Assembly: GCF_018390535.1 (NCBI RefSeq)
Contig: NZ_JAHBBW010000015.1
Location: 44,639 to 108,638, forward strand
Reading direction: 5' to 3'
Length of the DNA stretch: 64,000 nt
DNA from: Bacteroides propionicigenes
GTDB taxonomy: Bacteria > Bacteroidota > Bacteroidia > Bacteroidales > Bacteroidaceae
Of this stretch, positions 1 through 8,332 are shown in pieces; within the stretch, counting starts at the first letter, position 1, and every line of letters starts with the position of its first letter. The notes under the pieces are model-generated. The model saw nothing but the letters and a program-made list of their open reading frames with translations. It had not been told where the DNA came from and ran no database searches. The position numbers were made by a program, and so were the translations under genes.

Positions 1-2
1 TG

Positions 3-590
3 GAACTCGACGGTTATATGACTGTAGAGGGTGCAACTACCGTTGTTTATAATCACATGAACAGAAACGGTCTTTGTACTATCGTTGCTTTCAACAAGAA
101 TGTTGACGAACAGTTGGCTAAGCAAGTAGCTATGCAGATTGCTGCCATGAATCCGTTGGCTATTGATGAAGACGGTGTTTCTGAAGAAGTTAAGCAGAAA
201 GAAATCGAAGTTGCCATTGAAAAGACAAAAGCTGAGCAAGTGCAGAAAGCTGTTGAAGCTGCTTTGAAGAAAGCAGGTATTAACCCGGCTCATGTAGACA
301 GCGAAGATCATATGGAAAGTAATATGTCTAAGGGCTGGATTACAGCTGAAGATGTAGCAAAGGCAAAAGAAATTATCGCTACTGTTTCTGCTGAGAAGGC
401 TGCAAATCTGCCTGAACAGATGATTCAGAACATTGCTAAAGGTCGTCTGGGTAAATTCTTGAAAGAAGTTTGCTTGCTGAATCAGGAAGATATCATGGAT
501 GCCAAGAAGACAGTAAGAGAAGTGCTGAAAGAAGCCGATCCTGAATTGAAGATTGTTGACTTCAAGCGTTTCACTTTGCGCGCTGAATAA
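3..590 (+). CDS. tsf: Elongation factor Ts, C-terminal part (5' end outside window)
   Basis: EF-Ts is the guanine-nucleotide exchange factor that recycles EF-Tu-GDP during translation. The frame is already open at the window edge, so the N-terminal UBA-like domain and start of the core are missing. About 195 residues of the dimerisation domain remain. Recognisable segments are VVYNHMNRNGLCTIVAFN near the start, and the C-terminal end with GRLGKFLKEVCLLNQ and FKRFTLRAE, typical of Bacteroidetes EF-Ts. A hairpin terminator follows the stop codon. In this phylum tsf normally lies downstream of rpsB, which would be just outside the window. Confidence 0.95.
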   Translation, partial: ELDGYMTVEGATTVVYNHMNRNGLCTIVAFNKNVDEQLAKQVAMQIAAMNPLAIDEDGVSEEVKQKEIEVAIEKTKAEQVQKAVEAALKKAGINPAHVDSEDHMESNMSKGWITAEDVAKAKEIIATVSAEKAANLPEQMIQNIAKGRLGKFLKEVCLLNQEDIMDAKKTVREVLKEADPELKIVDFKRFTLRAE

Positions 591-615
591 TTCGGTACAA
601 ATAAAAATATATAGA

Positions 616-653
616 AACGGTCGCATGGAGGTATCCATAGCGGCCGTTTTTTG
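616..653 (+). terminator. Intrinsic terminator after tsf
   Basis: An imperfect inverted repeat (aacggtcgcatgg paired with ccatagcggccgtt) is followed by a run of T. It lies about 25 bp past the tsf stop and before the convergent SUI1-type gene. Confidence 0.75.
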
Positions 654-679
654 TTGAAATTTTCAGGTATAAGGTGTGT

Positions 680-1039
680 TCATCCCACCGGCTTAGTCTG
701 TGTATACCCTTCCTTCTTCAGCAACTCCAGTACTTTCTGTTTGAAATCACCTTGTACAATGATTTCTCCGTCTTTGGCGCTCCCGCCCACACCGCATTTG
801 CTTTTGAGGAATTTGCCTAATTCTTTCAGGTCGTCTTCCATGCCGACAAAGCCGGTGATAAGGGTTACGACTTTACCACCCCGGTTTTTGCGGTCCAGTT
901 GTACGCGCAGACGTTGTTGGGAGGGTTGGGGAGTGGTTTGTTCTTCGTCATCATCTACCTCGTATTTAAAGTCGGGATTGGTGGAGTACACTACATTCAG
1001 TCTGTCTTTCCAGTCGTTGTCTTTGGAATTTTTAGCCAT
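680..1039 (-). CDS. SUI1/eIF1-like translation initiation factor (YciH family)
   Basis: A 119-residue protein with a charged N-terminal extension (about residues 1-50) followed by an SUI1 fold. The family motif is visible as RKNRGGKVVTLITGF, then CGVGGSAKDGEIIVQGD. YciH homologues are thought to take part in initiation-codon selection or translation stress, but their bacterial role is poorly defined. The gene is convergent with tsf and divergent from rex. A -7 element (TATTTTTG, minus strand 1080-1073) lies about 35 bp upstream of the ATG. Confidence 0.88.
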   Translation of the reverse strand: MAKNSKDNDWKDRLNVVYSTNPDFKYEVDDDEEQTTPQPSQQRLRVQLDRKNRGGKVVTLITGFVGMEDDLKELGKFLKSKCGVGGSAKDGEIIVQGDFKQKVLELLKKEGYTQTKPVG

Positions 1040-1072
1040 ATATATCTATTTTATATTCTGTGAAAAGGAGTT

Positions 1073-1080
1073 CAAAAATA
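1073..1080 (-). promoter_or_regulatory. Candidate -7 element for the SUI1-like gene
   Basis: TATTTTTG fits the Bacteroidetes -7 consensus TAnnTTTG, 34 bp upstream of the start codon. The -33 match is weak (ATTG at a 20-bp spacing). Confidence 0.4.
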
Positions 1081-1165
1081 CGGTTTTGCAGGGAACTTTG
1101 CAATCATAGGTAGAAATAATGTTAACCTTTTGTCATAGATATGTTACAGATTAGAAAAAAAGCAC

Positions 1166-1173
1166 TACTTTTG
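1166..1173 (+). promoter_or_regulatory. Candidate -7 element for rex
   Basis: TACTTTTG is an exact match to TAnnTTTG, 34 bp upstream of the rex ATG. No clear TTTG sits at the usual -33 position. Confidence 0.5.
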
Positions 1174-1207
1174 TCAGTCATAATATTGAGAACTTAAAGG
1201 GAAGACT

Positions 1208-1864
1208 ATGAACAATCAGTTACAAAAGAAAGACTCCATGAAAGTGCCGGAACCTACCCTGCGCCGTCTTCCGTGGTACCTTTCCAATGTAAAGTTGCTT
1301 AGAAAGAAAGGGGAGCGTTTCGTTTCTTCTACTCAAATCTCCAAAGAAATCAATATTGATGCTTCTCAGATAGCAAAAGATTTGTCGTATGTCAATATCT
1401 CAGGCCGTACGCGTGTGGGGTATGATGTAGATACGCTGATTGCTGTGCTGGAAGATTTCCTTGGATTTACCAATATACATAAAGCTTTTCTTTTCGGTGT
1501 CGGAAGTTTGGGCGGCGCGTTGCTGCGTGACTCCGGTTTGAGCCATTTCGGTCTGGAGATTGTGGCGGCATTCGATGTGAACCCTGAACTGGTAGGGACA
1601 ACCCTGAACGGTATTCCTATCTACCACTCCGATGACTTTGAGAAGAAAATGCGCGAGTACGATGTCAATATCGGTGTACTGACAGTGCCAATCGAGATTG
1701 CACAGAAGATAACGGACACTATGGTGGCAGGCGGCATTAAAGCTGTTTGGAACTTTACCCCGTTCCGTATACGGGTGCCGGAAGATATAGTAGTCCAGAA
1801 CACCTCATTATATGCACATCTGGCAGTTATGTTTAACCGTTTGAACTTTAACGAAATCAAGTAA
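1208..1864 (+). CDS. rex: Redox-sensing transcriptional repressor Rex
   Basis: Rex senses the NADH/NAD+ ratio and represses fermentation and respiration genes when NADH is low. The 218-residue protein has the normal family size. It has an N-terminal winged helix (about residues 15-80, with EINIDASQIAKDLSYV as recognition region) and a Rossmann fold with GVGSLG at 97-102. The C-terminal swapping helix ends in LYAHLAVMFNRLNF. The ATG at 1208 is chosen because it gives a normal N-terminus. The stop overlaps the start of the next gene by one base (TAATG), so translation is probably coupled to the FAH-family gene. Confidence 0.95.
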   Translation: MNNQLQKKDSMKVPEPTLRRLPWYLSNVKLLRKKGERFVSSTQISKEINIDASQIAKDLSYVNISGRTRVGYDVDTLIAVLEDFLGFTNIHKAFLFGVGSLGGALLRDSGLSHFGLEIVAAFDVNPELVGTTLNGIPIYHSDDFEKKMREYDVNIGVLTVPIEIAQKITDTMVAGGIKAVWNFTPFRIRVPEDIVVQNTSLYAHLAVMFNRLNFNEIK

Positions 1865-2481
1865 TGAAGATTATAGCAGTAGGGATGAACTATGCGCAGC
1901 ACAATAAAGAGCTGGGGCATACTCAGGTAAACCGGGAACCCGTTATCTTCATGAAGCCCGATTCGGCTATTCTTAAAGACGGCAAGCCATTCTTTGTTCC
2001 CGACTTTTCCAATGAAGTTCATTATGAAACGGAAGTTGTAGTGCGTATTTGCCGGTTGGGCAAGAATATTGCTCCGCGCTTTGCGCACCGCTATTATGAT
2101 GCGGTGACAGTAGGCATTGACTTCACCGCACGCGACTTGCAACGGAAATTCCGTGAAGCCGGCAATCCGTGGGAACTCTGCAAAGGATTCGATAATTCGG
2201 CGGCTGTCGGCACATTCATTTCTTTGGAACAAGCCGGCGGTGACTTACAGCAACTGGATTTTCATCTCGACATCGATGGCAGCGAAGTGCAGCGTGGCAA
2301 TACGGCGGATATGCTTTTCAAGATAGACGATATAATAGCCTATGTCAGCCGTTTTATGACCTTGAAGATTGGTGACTTGCTGTTTACAGGTACGCCTGCC
2401 GGTGTAGCACCTGTCAGTATCGGGCAACATCTGCAAGGTTATTTGGGGGAAGAAAAATTACTCGATTTCTATATTCGCTGA
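1864..2481 (+). CDS. Fumarylacetoacetate hydrolase (FAH) family protein
   Basis: A compact 205-residue FAH-superfamily enzyme. Members cleave or decarboxylate beta-keto or acylpyruvate-type substrates with a divalent metal. Visible features are an acidic metal ligand in HYETEVVVRI, the segment VGIDFTARDLQRK, the following LCKGFDNSAAVG, and the C-terminal FTGTPAGVAPV. The short length resembles single-domain acylpyruvate hydrolase or oxaloacetate tautomerase-like members. It overlaps rex by one base and is followed by ispF after 46 bp. The substrate cannot be told from sequence. Confidence 0.85.
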   Translation: MKIIAVGMNYAQHNKELGHTQVNREPVIFMKPDSAILKDGKPFFVPDFSNEVHYETEVVVRICRLGKNIAPRFAHRYYDAVTVGIDFTARDLQRKFREAGNPWELCKGFDNSAAVGTFISLEQAGGDLQQLDFHLDIDGSEVQRGNTADMLFKIDDIIAYVSRFMTLKIGDLLFTGTPAGVAPVSIGQHLQGYLGEEKLLDFYIR

Positions 2482-2527
2482 TTCCGGCGGGTGCTTGCGG
2501 ACACATCCATTCTATAATTAAGAAAAA

Positions 2528-3007
2528 ATGAAGATACGTGTAGGCTTTGGCTTTGATGTTCACCAATTGGTGGCAGGTAGAGAACTTTGGTTAGGCGGCG
2601 TGCGTCTGGAACATGAGAAAGGTCTGTTGGGGCACTCGGATGCCGATGTGCTTATACATGCCATTTGTGATGCACTGTTGGGAGCGGCTAATATGCGCGA
2701 TATAGGTTATCACTTTCCGGATACGGCAGGTGAGTTTAAGAATGTGGATAGCAAGATATTGTTGAAAAAGACGGTGGAGCTGATAGGAACCAAAGGCTAT
2801 TCTGTCGGCAATATTGATGCGACCGTCTGTGCCGAACGCCCCAAGCTGAAAGCTCATATTCCCGCCATGCAGCAAACCCTCTCCGCAGTAATGGGGATTG
2901 ATGAAGATGATATCTCCATAAAAGCCACCACTACGGAGAAACTGGGCTTTACCGGACGCGAAGAAGGTATGTCGGCTTATGCGACCGTATTGATAACGAA
3001 AGGATAA
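2528..3007 (+). CDS. ispF: 2-C-methyl-D-erythritol 2,4-cyclodiphosphate synthase
   Basis: This is the fifth step of the MEP isoprenoid pathway: it cyclises CDP-ME 2-phosphate and releases CMP. The 159-residue protein is full length. The zinc site is seen as D10 and H12 (GFDVHQL) and the later HSDADVLIHAICDALLGA segment. The C-terminal signature TTTEKLGFTGREEG is intact. The ATG at 2528 follows an A-rich leader typical of Bacteroides. It is the third gene in a rex-FAH-ispF run and converges on the GH28 gene. Confidence 0.96.
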   Translation: MKIRVGFGFDVHQLVAGRELWLGGVRLEHEKGLLGHSDADVLIHAICDALLGAANMRDIGYHFPDTAGEFKNVDSKILLKKTVELIGTKGYSVGNIDATVCAERPKLKAHIPAMQQTLSAVMGIDEDDISIKATTTEKLGFTGREEGMSAYATVLITKG

Positions 3008-3047
3008 CCGACTCTCTTCAGTCGCTTTGGGCAAGGGCAACCCCGTT

Positions 3048-4406
3048 TCAGGGAGCGGCTACTTTTTCTCCGTTTACCACCACATTGTCCAGTGTCAGGT
3101 TTACGACATTCTCCATTTGTATGGCTTTGGGCGCTTTCTTTACGCTGATGTTCCGCAGGGTGATGTTGTACAGTTTTGCCTCGGGCAGTCCGTTTGCCAT
3201 GAGCGCCACGCTGTCTACCCGGTTGCAGGTTACGTCTTCGATGCAGATGTTGCGGAACAATGTAGGGTGATTGCCGCCCCGGTATCCATGATAGTTTGTA
3301 CGGAAATTAATTACTCCCCACAGGCAGACGTCCGCCTCAATGCGTCGCATATTCAGATTTTCGAAATAGCCGCCTCTGTCCAGATTGGATTTGAAGTAGA
3401 TACCGTTACGGCAACTGTCTATCTTGCAATCTTCGATATAGATATTCCGCACTCCGCCCGACATTTCGCTGCCGATGGTGATGGCCCAGCGTGCAAAGTG
3501 GCAGTTGCGTATAATGACGTTCTCCGTGGCCTGGCCGATGCGCCACCCGTCTTGGTCGCGTCCCGATTTGATGGCGATACCGTCATCGCCTACGTTGAAG
3601 TCCATGCCTTCTATCAGTACATTGGTGCAAGATTCCGGGTCGCAGCCGTCATTGTTGTAGTTATTGCTGTCTATGTATACATTCCGTACGGTTACGTTGT
3701 CACAGAATACCGGGTGGATAATCCAAAAAGGAGAATCGTATATCTTTAAATCTTCCACCAGCACATTCTTGCAGCCATAGAACTGTATCATGCAGGGGCG
3801 CAGATAATGCCCCTCTCCGAATACGCGCTTGTATACCGGGACGGAGTCAATACCCATTTGGCGCAGACGGTTCACTGCGGGACCTTGTATGGCGTGCCAG
3901 TCATTGAAGGTTACCGAGCCGTTGCCGTCGATGACACCTTTGCCGGTTACTGCAACGTTTGTACATTGGTAAGCGTAGATGAAGGGGGAATAGTTGAAAC
4001 ATTCCGTCCCTTCCCATTTGGTCAGCACCATGGGCAGATAGTCTGCGGCTTCGGTAGAGAATTCCAGACGTGCACCCTCGGCGATGTGCAGGTTTATGTT
4101 GCTTTTCAGTGTAATGGCTCCTTTGATGAAGTAGTTTCCGGCGGGGATGAGTACGGTTCCGCCACCATTTGTATTACACAGGTTGATAGCTTTGAGAATA
4201 GCGTGCCGGCTGTCGAAGGTGGTATCGTCCTTTGCTCCGTAATCGGCTACGTTGTAAACCGTATCGGCAAATGTGGGTGGTATGATATTTTTTAGTATTT
4301 CGGGTACTTTGGCCCATTCTCCGGCTTCCTTCCGGGGAGATGTAGTGGTGCATGCTCCTATCGTCAATAAAAGGGACAGGCACCAGAGTGCAGATTGTTT
4401 TTTCAT
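3048..4406 (-). CDS. GH28 family glycoside hydrolase (polygalacturonase-like lipoprotein)
   Basis: A 452-residue predicted lipoprotein: the signal segment ends at a lipobox with Cys near residue 19 (LLTIGAC). A pectate-lyase-like N-terminal segment (DYGAKDDTTFDSRHAILKAI) leads into a right-handed beta-helix. GH28 acidic catalytic motifs are visible as NNDGCDPES and GDDGIAIKSGRD, followed by GSEMSGGVRN. GH28 enzymes hydrolyse galacturonan or rhamnogalacturonan backbones. There is no SusCD pair next to it, so it is an orphan enzyme here. It is immediately downstream of a hypothetical gene on the same strand, 29 bp away. Confidence 0.9.
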   Translation of the reverse strand: MKKQSALWCLSLLLTIGACTTTSPRKEAGEWAKVPEILKNIIPPTFADTVYNVADYGAKDDTTFDSRHAILKAINLCNTNGGGTVLIPAGNYFIKGAITLKSNINLHIAEGARLEFSTEAADYLPMVLTKWEGTECFNYSPFIYAYQCTNVAVTGKGVIDGNGSVTFNDWHAIQGPAVNRLRQMGIDSVPVYKRVFGEGHYLRPCMIQFYGCKNVLVEDLKIYDSPFWIIHPVFCDNVTVRNVYIDSNNYNNDGCDPESCTNVLIEGMDFNVGDDGIAIKSGRDQDGWRIGQATENVIIRNCHFARWAITIGSEMSGGVRNIYIEDCKIDSCRNGIYFKSNLDRGGYFENLNMRRIEADVCLWGVINFRTNYHGYRGGNHPTLFRNICIEDVTCNRVDSVALMANGLPEAKLYNITLRNISVKKAPKAIQMENVVNLTLDNVVVNGEKVAAP

Positions 4407-4435
4407 GGTATTACAATATTTAAAATGGTATTATA

Positions 4436-5287
4436 TTATTGGTGGAGCTTCACGTAATTCAGCCGTGTCCATTTGTTCTTGCCGATGGTATATGTGTTGG
4501 CAACGCGTGCCGAGACTATATGTATTACTTCGTCTGTCCGGTAAGCGTGCTCCACAGCGGGCAGTTGGCACGAGTGCCGGCTTGCGGTTCGGGAGTTGAC
4601 GCGGAAGGTTACAAGATTTCCGGAAGCATCTTTCAGCCTTAATACTTGGCGGACATAGAAATAAGGAGTCGTACCTCTGACTTGCGTCTTGTAGGGGTCA
4701 TCCTCCAGACGGACACTGAGAACAGTCAAAGTAAGATTCTCCACTTTCTCCCCTTCCTTGCCGAGGAAACGTCCGGCGGGAGGTTGCTTGGCTTTCCGTT
4801 GCAGGATGTCGATGTGGACGGAATGGTATATTCGGGCGATTTGCGCGAAACGTTCCTGTTTGGGTATCTGGGGAGTAAACTTGAAAGCTATCCAAGTGAG
4901 ATAACCGGGATCCACTTGCAGGATTTCGTGCAGATAATGCCCGCGATATTTGCCGAATGAGATAATATCGTCACCCCTGTTCTGCATCCGCTTGGCGTTG
5001 TATTCCACTAAGAGCAGGGGGCGCAAGGAGTAATAGCACAGGGTGCTTGCTATCCGTAAGGTTTCGTGTATGTCCTCGTTCAGGTCGAACAGATAAAATA
5101 TGGACTGCCTTTCGGGCAAGGGAGAATAAATCCATAGGGAATACCGGGGATGTCCCGCCCTCGGCAGGACCACAAGATAAGCGCCCGCCTCTTTGAAAGA
5201 AGCTTTCTTCAAGTTGTATTCATTTAACTTTTGATACAACGAGTCTTGCTCTGTGGCAGTGATGCCCGGAATAAGCGGATTTGCCAT
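4436..5287 (-). CDS. Hypothetical protein with an FGKYRG nuclease-tail-like motif
   Basis: A 283-residue cytosolic protein without signal peptide or membrane segment. I do not recognise a named family. The middle (about residues 100-140) reads ISFGKYRGHYLHEI followed by VDPGYLTWIAF. This resembles the short module found at the C-terminus of exodeoxyribonuclease X-like proteins and in DUF3820. The C-terminal part (about 175-283) looks like an all-beta, OB-like domain. It lies 29 bp upstream of the GH28 gene on the same strand, but a functional link is doubtful. Confidence 0.6.
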   Translation of the reverse strand: MANPLIPGITATEQDSLYQKLNEYNLKKASFKEAGAYLVVLPRAGHPRYSLWIYSPLPERQSIFYLFDLNEDIHETLRIASTLCYYSLRPLLLVEYNAKRMQNRGDDIISFGKYRGHYLHEILQVDPGYLTWIAFKFTPQIPKQERFAQIARIYHSVHIDILQRKAKQPPAGRFLGKEGEKVENLTLTVLSVRLEDDPYKTQVRGTTPYFYVRQVLRLKDASGNLVTFRVNSRTASRHSCQLPAVEHAYRTDEVIHIVSARVANTYTIGKNKWTRLNYVKLHQ

Positions 5288-5324
5288 ACATCGATTTGCT
5301 TATTCCAAATATACGGAATTTTAT

Positions 5325-6380
5325 TTAGAATCGCACCATTAATTCCAGTACAATTTTGTCTTGTTCGGATTCTTTTGCAATGCTGTTTTTGGCGTAGAAG
5401 TATTTCTCGTAATTCAGGCGCAAGTCTGTGCGGAATGCTTTGCTGAGGCTGAAAGTGATGCCGCCCGTCAGGCGTTGGCGTTTGTAGTCGGTGACGGTTA
5501 GTGCGCCGGTTTCTTCATCGGTGGTTTTGGCGTCGCTTTGATCCGTCATCATGTCGTAACGCAAGAGGAAGGACATTTTATTGAAAACTTTTCGCAGGGG
5601 CAAATCGTAGTTGATGAATATATTCACCGCCTGTACGTCTCCGAAGGCATTGTCCGAATACTGCTTGTACAGATACTCGCCTTCGATGTGGAAACGGTTG
5701 AACTCATAGTAAGCGCCGATGTCGTACGATTGTACCCGTACTTCTTCCGGCTGGATGCTTTGTACGCTCAGTGTCAGGTTCAGACCTTTGGTGAAAAGGA
5801 ACCGGGCCTTGGCGGAGTAGTTTATTTCTTTGTGCCATTCCTTCTGGTTGGTCAGTCCCGAACCGTTGTAAAGCCCGCCTTCCACCGTTATGGGGAGGTC
5901 GGTGGGCAGCGTATATCCCAGTGTGATACCCACGTCGCGCACGTTGCCCACCTGTTTGGCGATGAATGAACGGTTGGCGAAGTACTGCTGGTGCGGCGAG
6001 CGGTGGGCGTCGATGGTAAACGGTACGCGCATTTGTCCGGCGGTCACCGTCAGCCCCTTGACAGGAAAGAGACGTGCATAGGCATCCAGCATCTTGATGT
6101 TCCCTTCGTCCGACAAGTCGATTTCGGCTTTGTAGGCAACAATCGGCAATACATTGCCGGTGAAGCTGACACGTGCGTTGCGCACTTCAAAACGTCCGGC
6201 TCCCATTGTGGTCTGGTATTCGTATTTGGCGCGGATTGTTCCATGTATTTCGGGCAGGTAATCCTTTGTTTCCAGTTTGTCCTTGTCTATCTTTTTTCCG
6301 TCCTCGTTGTTATAGGAACTTTGGGCTTTTGCTGCGAATGGCAGTAAAGCAATGAGTAGCATCAATGCGCTTTTTTTCAT
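5325..6380 (-). CDS. Outer-membrane porin, OprO/OprP-like
   Basis: A 351-residue protein with a cleavable signal peptide (ends near AAKAQS, residue 21) and alternating beta-strand patterns to the C-terminus (LELMVRF, ending in Phe as in outer-membrane beta-barrels). The region FEVRNARVSFTGNVLPIVAYK is characteristic of phosphate-selective porin O/P proteins of Bacteroidetes. Phosphate or polyphosphate uptake is suggested by family only. A candidate -7 element (TATCTTTG) lies 31 bp upstream. The gene is monocistronic as far as can be seen. Confidence 0.82.
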   Translation of the reverse strand: MKKSALMLLIALLPFAAKAQSSYNNEDGKKIDKDKLETKDYLPEIHGTIRAKYEYQTTMGAGRFEVRNARVSFTGNVLPIVAYKAEIDLSDEGNIKMLDAYARLFPVKGLTVTAGQMRVPFTIDAHRSPHQQYFANRSFIAKQVGNVRDVGITLGYTLPTDLPITVEGGLYNGSGLTNQKEWHKEINYSAKARFLFTKGLNLTLSVQSIQPEEVRVQSYDIGAYYEFNRFHIEGEYLYKQYSDNAFGDVQAVNIFINYDLPLRKVFNKMSFLLRYDMMTDQSDAKTTDEETGALTVTDYKRQRLTGGITFSLSKAFRTDLRLNYEKYFYAKNSIAKESEQDKIVLELMVRF

Positions 6381-6410
6381 AATTTGTTGTTGTCGATTTA
6401 TTTACGGCGG

Positions 6411-6418
6411 CAAAGATA
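6411..6418 (-). promoter_or_regulatory. Candidate -7 element for the porin gene
   Basis: TATCTTTG on the minus strand matches TAnnTTTG exactly, with the start codon 31 bp downstream. No clear -33 TTTG is present. Confidence 0.5.
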
Positions 6419-6463
6419 CAGTCATATGTGTTGTGTTTTTATGTCATACGTGTTTCGTTTCTA

Positions 6464-6937
6464 TTACAAAAGACCTTGTTCTTCCATTTTTCGCTCTTCT
6501 TCCAAAATCTCGGGTGTCAGTAACTCTGCCGGGAGGTAACTGCTGAGAGGGATACGGAATGCTTTGGTCTTTTTGAGGCGTTGCATCAGGTTGCGGTCCG
6601 GCACGAAGTATAGTTTGGACACCTGTACTTTGCCGGGGGTAACATCTGCCGGATGTTCGTAGCCTTCACTGCCCAGTGCGAGGTGGAACGAGCCGAATTC
6701 GCGTATTGTGACCGATTCTCCTTTGCTCAGTTCTGTTTCTATCACTTCACTGATAGCGGTCAGCACGCCTTCCACTACGCCGCGGCTGAAACCGCCCCGC
6801 ATGGCAACGAGGTGTCCCAACTCTTTTTCGTTTACTCCGCCGCGTTTTTGCAGCTTGTGGGTTACGGCATACCAAAGTCCGCTTTTCTTCTTGTTGAGCA
6901 GGTTCTTTTTTTGTCTTACAAGGTATGGAATTGACAT
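6464..6937 (-). CDS. HU/IHF-like DNA-binding protein
   Basis: A 157-residue protein of the extended Bacteroidetes HU-like group. It has an N-terminal segment (KKNLLNKKKSGLWYAVTHKL), helices NEKELGHLVAMRGGF and VVEGVLTAISEVIETEL, and the HU-type strand TIREFGSFHLALGSEG. A C-terminal tail rich in Glu follows. It probably binds DNA non-specifically. Upstream, on the way to mnmA, lie three copies of a 14-bp palindrome-containing repeat (7021-7080) and a -7-like box (7101-7108). The repeats would therefore sit in this gene's 5' leader. Confidence 0.78.
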   Translation of the reverse strand: MSIPYLVRQKKNLLNKKKSGLWYAVTHKLQKRGGVNEKELGHLVAMRGGFSRGVVEGVLTAISEVIETELSKGESVTIREFGSFHLALGSEGYEHPADVTPGKVQVSKLYFVPDRNLMQRLKKTKAFRIPLSSYLPAELLTPEILEEERKMEEQGLL

Positions 6938-7020
6938 GGTTTTCTTTCTCCTTTCATTATTTTTTATCGTTATTTGCGGGGATGCCGGTCTTGTTCTTTT
7001 CCCCTTATGGCGGAAAACTT

Positions 7021-7080
7021 ACGAGTTGTACAACCGGGGCATGACGAGTTGTACAACTGGAACGTGACGAGTTGTACAAC
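7021..7080. repeat. Three 14-bp repeats with GTTGTACAAC palindrome, 23-bp period
   Basis: ACGAGTTGTACAAC occurs at 7021, 7044 and 7067 without any mismatch. The 9-bp spacers differ (cggggcatg, tggaacgtg). Each copy contains the perfect 10-bp palindrome GTTGTACAAC. The array lies between the divergent HU-like gene and mnmA, and looks like a set of phased operator sites. Confidence 0.9.
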
Positions 7081-7100
7081 CCGTAAATCTTTCGTAGGTA

Positions 7101-7108
7101 CAAATGTA
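7101..7108 (-). promoter_or_regulatory. Candidate -7 element for the HU-like gene
   Basis: TACATTTG on the minus strand matches TAnnTTTG. Transcription from here would run through the triple repeat before reaching the HU-like start codon at 6937. No -33 match was seen, so support is moderate. Confidence 0.4.
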
Positions 7109-7194
7109 AGCAAAGAAAAGGAGAATAGCGGTTTTCTTTTGTGAAGGCATGCTAAAAAGCCGTACCTTTTCTCTGTCTTCTACTTGAAAACCCG

Positions 7195-7202
7195 TATTTT
7201 TG
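7195..7202 (+). promoter_or_regulatory. Candidate -7 element for mnmA
   Basis: TATTTTTG matches the -7 consensus. It sits only 11 bp before the first mnmA ATG (7214), which would give a very short leader. The second in-frame ATG at 7229 would have a more usual leader of about 20 nt. Confidence 0.45.
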
Positions 7203-7213
7203 CAAGCTAAACG

Positions 7214-8302
7214 ATGAATATCCAAGATATGAACAAGGCAGAGAAGCGAGTGTTGGTTGGCATGAGTGGTGGCATTGACAGTACTGCCACCTGTTTGATG
7301 CTGCAGGAACAAGGTTACGAGATAATCGGCCTTACGATGTGGGTGTGGGGAGACGAACCGTCAGAGGCTCGCGAACTTGCACGGAGTATGGGCATTGAAC
7401 ACTACGTGGCGGACGAACGCGAGGCTTTCCGCAATGTGATTGTACGGAACTTCATCGATGAATACCGGCAAGGACGGACGCCTAATCCCTGCGTGATGTG
7501 CAATCCGCTGTTTAAGTTCCGTATTCTTACGGAATGGGCGGACAAGCTGGGTTGCAGGTATATCGCCACCGGACACTATACCCGTCTGGAAGAATTGAAC
7601 GGGAATATATACATAGTGGCGGGAGATGACGACAAGAAAGACCAGTCTTATTTCCTCTGGCGATTGGGGCAGGATGTTTTGAGACGTTGCCTTTTTCCGT
7701 TGGGAGCATATACAAAACTGCAGGTGCGCGACTACTTGCGCGGCAAGGGTTATACGCTGAAAGCCGAAGAAGGGGAGAGTATGGAAGTTTGTTTCATTAA
7801 AGGAGATTATCGGGACTTCTTGCGCGAACACTCTCCGGAGATGGACAACGAAGTAGGGCCGGGATGGTTTGTCAATTCGGAAGGGGTGAAGCTGGGCGAG
7901 CATAAAGGCTTTCCTTACTATACCATCGGGCAGCGCAAGGGACTGGAAATAGCTTTGGGCAAGCCTGCCTATGTCTTGAAAATCAATCCGCAAAAGAATA
8001 CGGTGATGCTGGGCGATGCCGAACAGTTGAAAGCGGAGTATATGCTGGCGGAACAGGATAGTTTGATTAATGAGGCGGAGGTCTTTGGAAGCAAGGAACT
8101 GACGGTTCGCATACGCTATCGCAGCAAGCCGATTCCTTGTTCGGTGAGACGTCTGGAAGACGGACGCCTGCTGGTGCATTTCCGGTCGGACGCATCCGCC
8201 ATTGCTCCCGGACAATCTGCCGTGTTCTATATAGGGAAACGGGTGGTAGGCGGTTCGTTCATCGCTTCGCAGCGCGGCATCGGTATGTATTTGAATGATT
8301 AA
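7214..8302 (+). CDS. mnmA: tRNA-specific 2-thiouridylase MnmA
   Basis: MnmA activates and thiolates U34 of tRNA-Lys, -Glu and -Gln. The 362-residue protein has the PP-loop ATP motif [11 protein letters not shown] at the N-terminus. The catalytic Cys pair is in [12 protein letters not shown] and [12 protein letters not shown], and a [11 protein letters not shown] segment precedes the C-terminal beta-barrel. Bacteroides often carries more than one MnmA paralogue, so this may not be the only copy. Start choice: ATG 7214 is used. ATG 7229 ([12 protein letters not shown]) is also possible because the putative -7 box lies very close. Confidence 0.93.
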   Translation: MNIQDMNKAEKRVLVGMSGGIDSTATCLMLQEQGYEIIGLTMWVWGDEPSEARELARSMGIEHYVADEREAFRNVIVRNFIDEYRQGRTPNPCVMCNPLFKFRILTEWADKLGCRYIATGHYTRLEELNGNIYIVAGDDDKKDQSYFLWRLGQDVLRRCLFPLGAYTKLQVRDYLRGKGYTLKAEEGESMEVCFIKGDYRDFLREHSPEMDNEVGPGWFVNSEGVKLGEHKGFPYYTIGQRKGLEIALGKPAYVLKINPQKNTVMLGDAEQLKAEYMLAEQDSLINEAEVFGSKELTVRIRYRSKPIPCSVRRLEDGRLLVHFRSDASAIAPGQSAVFYIGKRVVGGSFIASQRGIGMYLND

Positions 8303-8332
8303 GAACTAAAAAAATAGAAAGTAAGAGAGATA

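Noticed and set aside
3027..3749. Long plus-strand reading frame opposite the GH28 gene
   Set aside because: It lies entirely antisense to a gene with clear GH28 motifs and has no recognisable protein features; it is a shadow frame.
7021..7080. Short regularly spaced repeats as a CRISPR array
   Set aside because: The repeats are only 14 bp, the spacers 9 bp and there are no cas genes. The palindromic core suggests protein binding.
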